A stretch of DNA of 21,797 nucleotides from SZAS-18 sp031370675 (lineage in GTDB: Bacteria > Verrucomicrobiota > Verrucomicrobiia > Chthoniobacterales > SZAS-18), in NCBI GenBank assembly GCA_031370675.1, contig JANMQT010000019.1, forward strand, positions 1 through 21,797. The letters are read 5' to 3'. The translations under genes and the position numbers were made by a program. Positions 8,610-16,486 of the stretch are shown in pieces (position 1 is the stretch's first letter; the number at the start of each line of letters is the position of its first letter). The notes below the pieces were generated by a model. It searched no databases. It was given only the letters and a program-made list of their open reading frames with translations, and was not told where the DNA came from.

Positions 8610-9493
8610 ACTGCGAAGGACTACATTTGGATTTCGACGGGGCGTGGCCAGGGGTTCTGGGTGACTTGCCGCGGATCGATCTGCGGCCCTGGGGACCTCG
8701 CCTGCGCTTCATCGCGCCACGCTCCGCGATCGAGGCGTTCCACCGGGAAATTACGCCGGTCATTTCGCGGTCGCCGTACCTGCTTTTTGGGTCGGGCGAT
8801 TTTCATCATCTGACCGCGCTTTGGCTGCAGAGATTTGCGGATCAACCGCTCTCGTTGGTCTCCTTTGACAATCATCCGGATTGGGATGTTCGGCCGCCCC
8901 GTTGGGCGTGCGGCGGCTGGATCAATCGCGCACTGGATTTGGCGCCCGCGCTCACCCTGGCAAGCGTCTGGGGATTGAGTGGCTTCGAATATTGGTGGCC
9001 GGCCCGCCTCTTTGCAAATCATCGGGCCTTGCGCAGTGGACGCCTGGAGGTGCATGCGTGGGCCGATGACCGCCACGGACGCCGCCAGTCCAAGTTGCTG
9101 GCCGCCGCGATGCGTCCCTCGGACTGGCGCGATCGCTTCCGGGCGTTTGCGCGGCGGCTGGCGGGAAGGCGTCTGTATCTTACGATCGACCTGGATTGCC
9201 TGCGCGAGGACGAGGCCGTCACAAACTGGGAAAGCGGTCAGTTTACGGCGAGCGATCTCGTTTGGGCCATCGCGGAACTCCGAGCCCATTCGAACATCGT
9301 GGGGGCCGATCTCTGCGGCGCGTGGTCGGCCCCGGAATTCGCGCGCCGCGCGCAGGCCCTGGCTTCGCGCTTCGACCATCCTAGACTCGCTGTGCGCGAT
9401 GTCGCGGTGGCGCAAGCGGTCAACCGTCGGGCGTTCGATGCGATCTGGCCGGCCCTGACGGGAAACCCGGGGGTGGCCGGTTCACCGGGCTAA
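8606..9493 (+). CDS. Arginase-fold (ureohydrolase-like) protein of unknown substrate
   Basis: A protein of 295 residues if GTG 8606 is the start (GTGA overlap with the GT-C stop). TTG at 8627, six bases after GAAGGA, is the better-supported ribosome start and would remove seven residues. The open frame runs further upstream, but there it is only the shadow of the GT-C gene. Arginase-type metal motifs are present in order: GDFHH (65-69, with His67 or His68), DNHPDWD (Asp88, His90, Asp92) and IDLDCL (Asp195, Asp197). The six usual manganese ligands therefore appear intact. The loops for arginine or agmatine are not recognisable: the stretch after DLD reads REDEAVTNWESGQFT, not DPAFAPGTGTPEPGG. 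It should be a metal-dependent hydrolase of a C-N bond or a derived protein. No arginine or polyamine gene is nearby. Confidence 0.75.
   Translation: MNCEGLHLDFDGAWPGVLGDLPRIDLRPWGPRLRFIAPRSAIEAFHREITPVISRSPYLLFGSGDFHHLTALWLQRFADQPLSLVSFDNHPDWDVRPPRWACGGWINRALDLAPALTLASVWGLSGFEYWWPARLFANHRALRSGRLEVHAWADDRHGRRQSKLLAAAMRPSDWRDRFRAFARRLAGRRLYLTIDLDCLREDEAVTNWESGQFTASDLVWAIAELRAHSNIVGADLCGAWSAPEFARRAQALASRFDHPRLAVRDVAVAQAVNRRAFDAIWPALTGNPGVAGSPG
8615..8620 (+). promoter_or_regulatory. Shine-Dalgarno GAAGGA ahead of TTG 8627
   Basis: GAAGGA is followed after six bases by an in-frame TTG at 8627. It lies just past the GT-C stop and suggests that the arginase-like protein starts at TTG 8627 instead of GTG 8606. 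Confidence 0.5.
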
Positions 9494-9578
9494 AGCGCGC
9501 GTCCGCCAAATCCTGGGCCCCTCGTGCGCGCGGGGTGCCATGTCTTGCCGGCTTCGAGTTTCTCTCGTCCTGAACCAC

Positions 9579-10787
9579 CTATGCCAGATCCGCCGCATTG
9601 CTGAATTTTGGGAGAAACTTGTCGTAGCGAGTCGGCTCGAGGAATGGCAGCACGCGTCCGAAAATCGGATTAATCGCCCGGTTCAGATGCTTGACGTACA
9701 GATCGAGTGGGGCCAGGCGGAAGTGCATACGAAGCTTGGGCTCGTAATCCAACGGCGTGCTGTAGTAGGTCGTGACGCCATTTTGAACCGCCCAGTTGAA
9801 GATATCGCGCAGGGTCACGAAATAGAGGTGCCTTTCGTGCGCGACGGCATAGTCCAACCCGAGGTAGTTGTCGTACAGCTTGCCATCCACGACGAGCGTA
9901 GCGCTGACGGCGACCGGCCGGCCGGCCACCCGCCAAACGAAGAAACGCGCGGTGTCCGGCATCTGACGGCTTAACGCACGGAAATAATCCGGCGTTAACG
10001 ATTCAAAGCGGAACTCGCTGCGTTCGTATACCTGACGGTAGAGCGCGCACAGTTCCTCGGCCTCGGCCGCGGGGTCGCGGAGCACCTCGAAGGTAAGGGA
10101 AGGTTGAATCCCGTCCGCCGCGCGAAACTTTCGGCGCAGGCTCTTGCGCGTCGCCTTCCCCACGTTTCGCGCGAGGTAGTCATCGAAGTGGGGGTAATCC
10201 GACACATTAATCACCGTTCCCGGGAAGCTCGGAATGCGCTTGTAACCTGCCGCCAATGCCGCTGCGTCGAGCCGCGCCCGGTTCAATTTCGGAAAGTCCT
10301 TCAACGTCACCATCTTCGCGCCCTGCCGGCGCCCGTATTCATCGAGCGCCTCAAACAACATGGCCGCCGACTCCGCCGGCTCGCCCAGCAAGCCGGCATG
10401 ACCTTCGCCCGCCGCACATCCCGCCATGAGCATAAGTTGCATCATGAATCGCGGAAACACCTCCCGGATTGCCGCCGCGGCCGATCGGACCACGGCGGGC
10501 ACGCCCACGAGCAGGTCCTGGTTCGTGAGGAAGAAAGGTTGCAGCACGCGCAGTCGTCCGCGGTAATCGCGGACGGAAAGGTATCGGTAGGTGAAATCGC
10601 CACGGATCGTCGATTGCACAATCGAGTGATAGCGACCGTCCTTCGCTTCCCCGAAAAAGGCCTCAGCCCACTCCTCATCGGAAAACGCGGACGCGCTTTG
10701 CTCAATCCGGGCTTCCCCCCCCGTCACCGCGAAACACGCTTCGGCGGTGGTGGGTGCGGGCGGCTGTAGTTCCGTTGCGACACGCAT
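9579..10787 (-). CDS. GNAT/FemAB-like N-acyltransferase, cytoplasmic
   Basis: ATG at 10787 gives 402 residues without signal peptide or membrane segments. The C-terminal half looks like a GNAT fold of the FemAB/BioF2 (Acetyltransf_6) kind: DYLARNVGKATRKSLRRKF, then ELCALYRQVYERSEFRFESL, FFVWRVAGRPVAVSATLVVDG, and YDNYLGLDYAVAHERHLYF. The N-terminal half (FLTNQDLLVG, REVFPRFMMQLMLMAG) resembles the first GNAT-like half of such two-domain proteins. Members transfer acyl or aminoacyl groups to amines, for example in cell-wall or exopolysaccharide synthesis; the substrate here is unknown. It is convergent with the arginase-like gene and divergent from the desaturase. A shared link to lipid or envelope synthesis with the desaturase is inference from position only. 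Confidence 0.8.
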   Translation of the reverse strand: MRVATELQPPAPTTAEACFAVTGGEARIEQSASAFSDEEWAEAFFGEAKDGRYHSIVQSTIRGDFTYRYLSVRDYRGRLRVLQPFFLTNQDLLVGVPAVVRSAAAAIREVFPRFMMQLMLMAGCAAGEGHAGLLGEPAESAAMLFEALDEYGRRQGAKMVTLKDFPKLNRARLDAAALAAGYKRIPSFPGTVINVSDYPHFDDYLARNVGKATRKSLRRKFRAADGIQPSLTFEVLRDPAAEAEELCALYRQVYERSEFRFESLTPDYFRALSRQMPDTARFFVWRVAGRPVAVSATLVVDGKLYDNYLGLDYAVAHERHLYFVTLRDIFNWAVQNGVTTYYSTPLDYEPKLRMHFRLAPLDLYVKHLNRAINPIFGRVLPFLEPTRYDKFLPKFSNAADLA

Positions 10788-10847
10788 GCTGATGGTACGT
10801 TGCGACTCAACCAGGAGAGCTTACTATTTGCACTGAGATGTTTACGA

Positions 10848-10938
10848 GCGGATATCCGGAAATCAAGAGAGCGGGCGCGTTTCATTCTGCTGCCACGGAC
10901 AACCGTTGACGTCACCGCGACTCCTCCGGATATTCCGC
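10848..10938. promoter_or_regulatory. Inverted motif pair in the divergent GNAT/desaturase promoter region
   Basis: GCGGATATCCGGA (10848-10860) and TCCGGATATTCCGC (10925-10938; its complement is GCGGAATATCCGGA) are inverted copies differing by one inserted A. They lie in the 158-bp gap between divergent starts, the second ending 7 bases before the desaturase ATG. The first contains the perfect palindrome CGGATATCCG (10850-10859). This could be a two-site operator; no regulator gene is adjacent. Confidence 0.45.
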
Positions 10939-10945
10939 GGTCCGG

Positions 10946-11884
10946 ATGAAACCGCCTAATCGAATTTTTGCCCACTCCGCGACGGATATCTTCCCCGCGC
11001 TCTCCGGATTGCTGCATTTCGGCTATGTGGTGGCGCTTTATTTTCTTTTCCCGGTGCTGCCGTGGTGGTCGCTGATTTGCCTCGGGTTCACCTATTCGGT
11101 CAGCGTCTCCTGGAACATCAACGGCGTCGCGCACGCCTTTCTCCACAACCCGTTTTTCCGTGCGCCCGCGCTGAACCGACTCTTTAGCCTCCTGGAATCA
11201 TGGACGATGGGTTATTCGCAAACGTTTTACGATCGCGTGCATACGGAGCACCACATGGGCAACAGCGACCGTCCCGACGAGGAAGGCAAGACCATCGATC
11301 CGCTTTCCATTTACCGATTTGGTCACGATGGCGAACCCGAGAACGTCTGGTCGTATGTTTTCTGCGGTTATTTCCGGGATGATCCCAAGGCAATCTATCG
11401 CCAGATTCGGCGGCGAAGTTCAGCGGATGCGCGGTGGGGGATCTTTGAGATCGCGAGTTTCGTTTTGCTTTGGGCAGCCGCCTTCTATTTCAACTGGCGG
11501 TTCATGGTCTACTTCCTCCCATTTTACTATTTCGGGCATTGTCTCTCCTATTTGAACGGCTATTTCCTGCACTTCGGCGCCAATCCCGATGTTCCAATCG
11601 CGTGGGGCGTCAGCAGTTATCACCGGCTTTACAATTGGCTCTGGTTCAACAACGGCTACCACGCTGAGCACCACTTCCGGCCCAAGATGCATTGGACACA
11701 AATGCCGAGGTTTCACGCGCAGATCAGCGATGCGCAGCGTTCCGCCGGCGTTCGCGTCATCGTTCCGCCTCACGCGCTGGGCTTTCTCGATTCGAGTTTG
11801 GACCCGCGGAATGACGGCGTCGCGGCGCCAGGGTCGCCCGCCCCGGTTGTGATGGCGACCGGCGATTCCCGGCGGCAGCGCTGA
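10946..11884 (+). CDS. Membrane fatty acid desaturase-like di-iron enzyme
   Basis: A protein of 312 residues with hydrophobic segments around 18-55 and 170-215. The three histidine boxes of membrane di-iron desaturases and hydroxylases are clear: HAFLH at 63-67, HTEHH at 99-103 and HAEHH at 239-243, with Asn-Gly-Tyr before the last box. These residues bind two iron atoms that activate oxygen to introduce a double bond or hydroxyl into an acyl chain or other lipid. The last 30 residues are Pro/Ala-rich and probably disordered. ATG 10946 has no Shine-Dalgarno sequence. The gene is divergent from the GNAT gene and ends at a hairpin with a T-tract. Desaturase and hydroxylase activity cannot be told apart here. 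Confidence 0.88.
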   Translation: MKPPNRIFAHSATDIFPALSGLLHFGYVVALYFLFPVLPWWSLICLGFTYSVSVSWNINGVAHAFLHNPFFRAPALNRLFSLLESWTMGYSQTFYDRVHTEHHMGNSDRPDEEGKTIDPLSIYRFGHDGEPENVWSYVFCGYFRDDPKAIYRQIRRRSSADARWGIFEIASFVLLWAAAFYFNWRFMVYFLPFYYFGHCLSYLNGYFLHFGANPDVPIAWGVSSYHRLYNWLWFNNGYHAEHHFRPKMHWTQMPRFHAQISDAQRSAGVRVIVPPHALGFLDSSLDPRNDGVAAPGSPAPVVMATGDSRRQR

Positions 11885-11915
11885 AATCCGCGGTTGAATC
11901 GTCGCGCGGGTTTTT
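11884..11915 (+). terminator. Candidate Rho-independent terminator of the desaturase gene
   Basis: AAATCCGCG (11884-11892) pairs with CGCGGGTTT (11905-11913) through nine positions, one a G-U pair, around a 12-base loop. TTTTTATTT follows on the plus strand (11911-11919). It sits directly at the desaturase stop, in the 34-bp gap to the convergent beta-helix gene. Confidence 0.5.
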
Positions 11916-11918
11916 ATT

Positions 11919-13472
11919 TCAGGGTTTTACCAATCGATAGAAGACCGGCCCACTTGGCTGCGGCAGCGTTACGCCGAATCCCGCGGCGCTGCTCGGATAC
12001 AAACCCGGGAGGACGGACCAGGCCACGGTGCCATCGAGCGTGCTCACCTGTTGCAACGCGAAGCCCGATGCGGTCAGGGTCCACGCCAGCGTTACGTTCC
12101 CACCGGCCAGTTGCGCGCTGAGCCCCGGCAGGGGCGAGAAATTGTATGCTCCGAGACCGGCGCCGGCCGTCGTGCTCTCGAGGGCGCCAAGGTCGCGCGC
12201 GGTCGACCGGGTCCGGAATTGACGCGTCAGAGTTTGGTTCTGGAAATACTCCCGGGCCGGCGCCAATCCCACGGGCAGCGCCGCCGCCGTTCCGATCGCG
12301 GTGCTGCCGGCCGTGAGTGAATAGTCGAAGAGCCCGGCGTTTTGGAAACCCGGCGTGGCCGAGAAAACCGACGAGGCCAGGCCGCCGGGTGCGACGCCTG
12401 TCTTCAGCCAGTTGTTCGTGCCCAGGACGGAGCCATGGACCGCGTCCTCAATCAAAATCGGCAGCGTGGTGCCGAAAATGATGTTGTTCGAGACCTCCGC
12501 ACTCATCGTCGTGCCATCCGCGTTGGAGAGATGCACGAACGCCGCGCCGCCACCGTTGCCGGGAATGCCGTTTCCCACGTACGTGTTGCCGATGATCTGC
12601 ATCGACATGTTCTCGTTGGCGAGTCCGACGTCGTTGTAGATCACCAGCACCTGCGAGTGATTGCCGGGATTGCTGCTTTGGATGAAGACGTTGCCCCGGA
12701 TGAGCATCGTCTGAGTGAATGGTCCGCTGCCGGTAAAATCGTCGTTTGTCATCAAATCGCCCTCGTAATTCCTGGCGCGCGCGAACCAGTTGTACTCGAG
12801 GTAGGAGGTGTGGCAGCGGATGTGGAAATTCTCAGCCTGCACGCTGTCGTGCACGTAGGAATACCGGAGCGCAAACGTACCGCCATAGATGTAGAGATTA
12901 TGGGTCGCCGCGCTGGCACTGACGTTGCCGTTGCGGTCGAACTCGCAGAATTCAAACACGGCGTCGCTTTCCTGCGTGCCGCCGGTGACGCCGTTGTCGT
13001 TCAGGCTGAACAGGCAATCCGTCACGTATAGCCCGGTGGTGCCGTTGTAATAGCGGATGGCCGCGCAGTTCTTGTCCGCGTTGCGACCGTTGATGATCAC
13101 GATTCCGGAAATCTGGTAATACGCGCCGCCACTGATCTGCCAGCCGCCGCGCCCGCGGTCGCCCGCGCCATAACTCCCGGGCGCACTCTCCACCAGACTC
13201 GCGCTGAAGTCCCAGACCGGTTTGTTGTTCGGATCCAGCGCGCGAATCTTGATCGGACGCAGTGGCGTGCCCTGCTGGGTGAGATAGACCCGGAAGCGAT
13301 AGGTCCCGGGTGCAATCACCACCTCGTCGCCCGCCTGCGCCGCCTCGATCTTCGTGTAGTTGTCGGTCGGCGTGATATTGATGATGGCCGCGCCGGCCCG
13401 CGGCGCCAGCGCACCGAACATCAATGCGAGCGCACAGACCGGGAGAACGTCGCATCGGCGGGACATGCTCAT
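11919..13472 (-). CDS. Secreted right-handed parallel beta-helix protein
   Basis: From ATG 13472 the product has 517 residues; ATG 13466 is two residues later, and a TTG at 13490 is less likely. MSMSRRC and a hydrophobic core ending APRAGA form a signal peptide. The central part has short strand-turn repeats typical of pectate-lyase-like beta-helices: NCAAIRYYNGTTGLYVTDC, EFCEFDRNGN, LRYSYVHDSVQAENFHIR, NVFIQSS, SNNIIFGT and a closing ARDLGALE. No catalytic set is obvious, so polysaccharide binding or cleavage is only a possibility. The last 70 residues (NVTLAWTLTASGFALQQVS through FYRLVKP) form a separate module seen at the ends of many secreted verrucomicrobial proteins (recalled, not searched). 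The MATE gene ends 45 bases upstream on the same strand. Confidence 0.85.
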   Translation of the reverse strand: MSMSRRCDVLPVCALALMFGALAPRAGAAIINITPTDNYTKIEAAQAGDEVVIAPGTYRFRVYLTQQGTPLRPIKIRALDPNNKPVWDFSASLVESAPGSYGAGDRGRGGWQISGGAYYQISGIVIINGRNADKNCAAIRYYNGTTGLYVTDCLFSLNDNGVTGGTQESDAVFEFCEFDRNGNVSASAATHNLYIYGGTFALRYSYVHDSVQAENFHIRCHTSYLEYNWFARARNYEGDLMTNDDFTGSGPFTQTMLIRGNVFIQSSNPGNHSQVLVIYNDVGLANENMSMQIIGNTYVGNGIPGNGGGAAFVHLSNADGTTMSAEVSNNIIFGTTLPILIEDAVHGSVLGTNNWLKTGVAPGGLASSVFSATPGFQNAGLFDYSLTAGSTAIGTAAALPVGLAPAREYFQNQTLTRQFRTRSTARDLGALESTTAGAGLGAYNFSPLPGLSAQLAGGNVTLAWTLTASGFALQQVSTLDGTVAWSVLPGLYPSSAAGFGVTLPQPSGPVFYRLVKP

Positions 13473-13517
13473 CCCACGCAGCAGCAACAATGCCGGATTT
13501 CGCGGTTCAACCTGGCG

Positions 13518-14894
13518 TCACGCCGGACTGACCACGGGGGCTTCCGGGTCCGGCTTCAGGTCCCGCAGACGCGTGCGGAACTGGCCGCGCAGCAGCCAGA
13601 GACTCGTCAACATCTGTAGCGTGACGGTGGCGACCGACAAATACCACAGTTGTTCGAGTTTGAATCCCGCCTGGCGCGAAAGCCAAAACGCCGGGATGGC
13701 AAACGTCGCGAGGCGCGAGGCGCTGCTGAGCAACGACGGCCACGTGTTGCCCAGACCCTGGAAGGTGCTTGAGCAGGTAAAGATGACGCCCGTGGCGATG
13801 AAATTCCACGAGATAATCCGGAGGTATTGCGCGCCCACCTCCACCACCGCGGCATCCGTCGTGAAGCACCGGATGAACCACTCCGCGCGCCACTGGCAGA
13901 CGAGGGTGAGCGCGAGCATGATCACCGCCCCGATGATCGCGGCGACGCGAAACGTCTCGCGCACCCGCTGCGGATGCCTGGCGCCGAAATTCTGTCCGAC
14001 GATCGGCGCGGCCGCGAACGCCACCGCCATGGCGGGCAGAAAGATGGATTGCATCACGCGCATGCCCACGCCGAAGCCGGCCTGTGCGGCCGCGCCGAAA
14101 TGCCGGATGATCCAAAAGATCACGGCCATGTAGATGAACATGAGACCGAACTCGCCGCCGGCGGGCAGGCCGATCTTCAAGATGCGACCCCACGTGGCCG
14201 GCCGCGGAATCCATTGGTCGGGATGCAGCGAGACGTATTTTTCCAGCTTCAAGAAATAGAGCGCAAGCACCACCACGCCGATCGCGATCGAGATGGTGCT
14301 GGCCAGCGCGGCACCCGCCACGCCCAGCGGCCAGCCCGTGCCCCAGCCCGCGATGAGCACGGGCGCGAGGATGATGTTCAGCAAAACGGTCATGGCCTGC
14401 ACGATCATGGTGGGCTGCACGATGCCCGTGCCCCGCAGCGCCGAACCCATCGCCACCATCGCAAACTGCAGGGCGAGTCCGGGCAGGAACCAATAGAGAT
14501 AGCGGGTGCCCGCGGCGGCGGTCGCCTCGTCGGCGCCGAGCGTGCCCATGTACACGCGGGTGAAGGCATAGCCCGCCGCGAGGGTCACCAGCGCGCAGAG
14601 ACCGGAGAGCACGAGTGACTGGTTGAAGATCAGGTTGGCGTCCGGCTGGTCCTTGCGTCCCACCGCGTGCGACATCAACGCCACGATGCCGACGCCAAGC
14701 ATCTGCGTGAGCGAGAAGACGACGAACATGAGATTGCCCGCCGCGCTCACCCCGGCGATCGCGGCGTTGCCGAGGCGCGAGACAAAATACAGGTCGACGA
14801 CGTAGTACAATGTCTGCAAGAGCATGCCCGCCATGATCGGCACGGCCATCTGCACGAGCTGCTTCGGAATGGAGCCTTGGGTCAGATCTTTCAT
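13518..14894 (-). CDS. MATE family multidrug/toxin efflux transporter
   Basis: A protein of 458 residues with twelve predicted hydrophobic segments in two homologous halves. It begins DLTQGSIPKQLVQMAVPIMAGMLLQTLYYVVDLYFVSRLG, the standard MATE N-terminus, and has the repeat in the second half (ILKIGLPAGGEFGLMF, GFGVGMRVMQSIFLPAMAVAFAAAPIVGQNFGA). MATE proteins export cationic drugs, flavins or other compounds from the cytoplasm by proton or sodium antiport. The substrate cannot be read from the sequence. The gene is divergent from the M24 peptidase (87 bp between starts) and precedes the beta-helix gene by 45 bp, so the two may share a transcript, though a functional link is not clear. Confidence 0.93.
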   Translation of the reverse strand: MKDLTQGSIPKQLVQMAVPIMAGMLLQTLYYVVDLYFVSRLGNAAIAGVSAAGNLMFVVFSLTQMLGVGIVALMSHAVGRKDQPDANLIFNQSLVLSGLCALVTLAAGYAFTRVYMGTLGADEATAAAGTRYLYWFLPGLALQFAMVAMGSALRGTGIVQPTMIVQAMTVLLNIILAPVLIAGWGTGWPLGVAGAALASTISIAIGVVVLALYFLKLEKYVSLHPDQWIPRPATWGRILKIGLPAGGEFGLMFIYMAVIFWIIRHFGAAAQAGFGVGMRVMQSIFLPAMAVAFAAAPIVGQNFGARHPQRVRETFRVAAIIGAVIMLALTLVCQWRAEWFIRCFTTDAAVVEVGAQYLRIISWNFIATGVIFTCSSTFQGLGNTWPSLLSSASRLATFAIPAFWLSRQAGFKLEQLWYLSVATVTLQMLTSLWLLRGQFRTRLRDLKPDPEAPVVSPA

Positions 14895-14981
14895 GCCTCG
14901 GGAGTCTTGCTTGTTCGACCCCGTCAGGAAAGGCAGGAAAAGAGGCGCGCAATGGCCTTGGGTCTTCGCTATGGTCGCGCC

Positions 14982-16178
14982 ATGAGTGAAATCACGCGCG
15001 AGAAATTAAACCAGGCAGCGGCGATCGTGGCCGCTTCCGAGGTCGACGTCTGGCTGACATTCGTGCGGGAAACCTACGGCGCCGAGGACCCGGTCGTGGG
15101 CTTTCTGGTCGAGGGAGGCCTGACCTGGCAAAGCGCTTTGCTCGTCTCGAAAACCGGCCGGAAGCTCGCCGTGGTCGGTGCGTACGATGCCGATCCACTG
15201 CTCGAATCGGGCGACTGGGACGAGGTGATTGGTTATCACCAGAGCATCAGGCAGCCGCTGCTCGCCGCGCTGGACGCGCTGGTGCCGGCGGAGATCGCGC
15301 GCCCAGCGCTAGCCGTGAATTTTTCCGAGAGCGATGACAAGGCGGACGGACTGACGCTCGGCATGTACCAGCTGCTTTGGAGCTACCTCGTCGGAACACG
15401 CTTTGCGGAAGGGTTCGTGACGGCGGAGCCGATTCTCCGGGCGCTGCGCGGGCGCAAGACGCCGACCGAGTTGGCGCGCATGGGCGCGGCCATCGTCGAG
15501 ACCGACCGTCTTTTCTGGGAGATCGGGGAGATGGCGCGACCTGGCGTGTCCGAACGCGCGATCTACGATCAGGTTCACGCGAGGATGCACGATCGCAAGC
15601 TGGGCTGCGCGTGGGACGCGGCCGGCGATCCGATCGTGAATTGCGGGCCGAACTCTCCCATTGGGCACACGATGGCGTCGGACCAGCGCGTGCTCGGTCC
15701 AGGTCACCTGCTGCACGTGGACCTCGGTGTGACCAAGGACGGCTACTCCTCTGATCTGCAACGCTGCTGGTACCTTGGTCCGGCCGTCCCGGAGCCGCTG
15801 CGGCGCGCGTGTGACGCGGTGGTCGGAACGATTCGCGCGGGTTTTGCAGCGCTAAAACCAGGCGTGACGGGATGGGAGGTTGATGCCGCGGCGCGCGCCT
15901 TTCTCACCTCAGCGGGTTACCCGGAATACATGCACGCGCTGGGTCATCAGGTCGGGCGCATGGCACACGATGGTGGAGGACTGCTCGGGCCGCAGTGGGA
16001 GCGCTACGGCCAGACGCCGTATTTTCCCGTCGAGGCCGGCCAGGTCTACACGCTGGAGCTGGGCGTCGCTGTCGACGGCTATGGGCACTTCGATCTCGAG
16101 GAGATGGTCATGGTGACCGAAACCGGCTGCCGCTGGCTCTCCACGCCGCAGACGGAAGTGTGGTGCGTGGCAGTGTGA
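14982..16178 (+). CDS. M24 family metallopeptidase (Xaa-Pro dipeptidase-like)
   Basis: ATG 14982 gives 398 residues; upstream codons of the same frame lie over the start of the MATE gene and are not part of this gene. The N-terminal creatinase-like domain (about 1-165) precedes the pita-bread domain. The five metal ligands of the M24 family can be placed: Asp247 (HVDLGV), Asp258 (SSDLQR), His322 (ALGHQVG), Glu359 (LELGV) and Glu373 (DLEEMVMV). The enzyme should therefore be an active two-metal hydrolase, most likely cleaving X-Pro dipeptides or N-terminal X-Pro bonds in the cytoplasm. No signal peptide is present. It stands alone, divergent from the MATE gene and followed by a 308-bp repeat-rich gap. 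Exact substrate preference is unresolved. Confidence 0.9.
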   Translation: MSEITREKLNQAAAIVAASEVDVWLTFVRETYGAEDPVVGFLVEGGLTWQSALLVSKTGRKLAVVGAYDADPLLESGDWDEVIGYHQSIRQPLLAALDALVPAEIARPALAVNFSESDDKADGLTLGMYQLLWSYLVGTRFAEGFVTAEPILRALRGRKTPTELARMGAAIVETDRLFWEIGEMARPGVSERAIYDQVHARMHDRKLGCAWDAAGDPIVNCGPNSPIGHTMASDQRVLGPGHLLHVDLGVTKDGYSSDLQRCWYLGPAVPEPLRRACDAVVGTIRAGFAALKPGVTGWEVDAAARAFLTSAGYPEYMHALGHQVGRMAHDGGGLLGPQWERYGQTPYFPVEAGQVYTLELGVAVDGYGHFDLEEMVMVTETGCRWLSTPQTEVWCVAV

Positions 16179-16486
16179 CTTCGAGCGGTAGATCTCGCTG
16201 GTTCGTTTCGGGTCTTTTGAACTAAATTGGTAAATTGTCCAAATTACCGAAATGATCTTTGTGGATGGAGTATTTGGTGGCGGGAGACTTGAGCCAAATG
16301 TCCGCCGGCGAAAACCCCCAAGTCTTTATCCCAGTGAAGCTCGCCAAATTAGCAAATTCGGTCATCCGATCGTCGCGTTTCGTGCTTCGTGTTCCGTAGA
16401 ACACACACGCAAACTGTTTTGATTCGAACTTCCTCGGACCTTGCTTCGAGTTTCGAGTTTCGGATTTCCAGTTTTTTTCTCCGCCC
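16179..16486. repeat. 308-bp gene-free region with AAATT words and TTCGAGTTT repeats
   Basis: No gene is supported here. The first half is much richer in A and T than the surroundings and has AAATT at 16224, 16232, 16241, 16346 and 16354, spaced 8-9 bases within each cluster. GGTAAATT-GTCC-AAATTACC (16229-16248) is a 20-base palindrome with one mismatched pair. The second half has tandem TTCGAGTTT units (16445-16453 and 16452-16460), followed by CGGATTTCCAG just before the ABC ATPase start. A minus-strand frame crosses it but consists of these repeats. Confidence 0.55.

Noticed and set aside
9516..9536. Possible hairpin in the convergent gap after the arginase-like gene
   Set aside because: Only a CCCC/GGGG core pairs and there is no T-tract, so it does not make a convincing terminator.
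13507..14952. 481-codon minus-strand frame overlapping the MATE gene
   Set aside because: Shadow in another frame of the same strand; composition is Arg/His/Gly-rich, while the MATE frame is a clean transporter.
14667..14981. Upstream part of the M24 peptidase frame
   Set aside because: It lies over the 5' part of the divergent MATE gene and lacks M24 features; ATG 14982 fits the family start.
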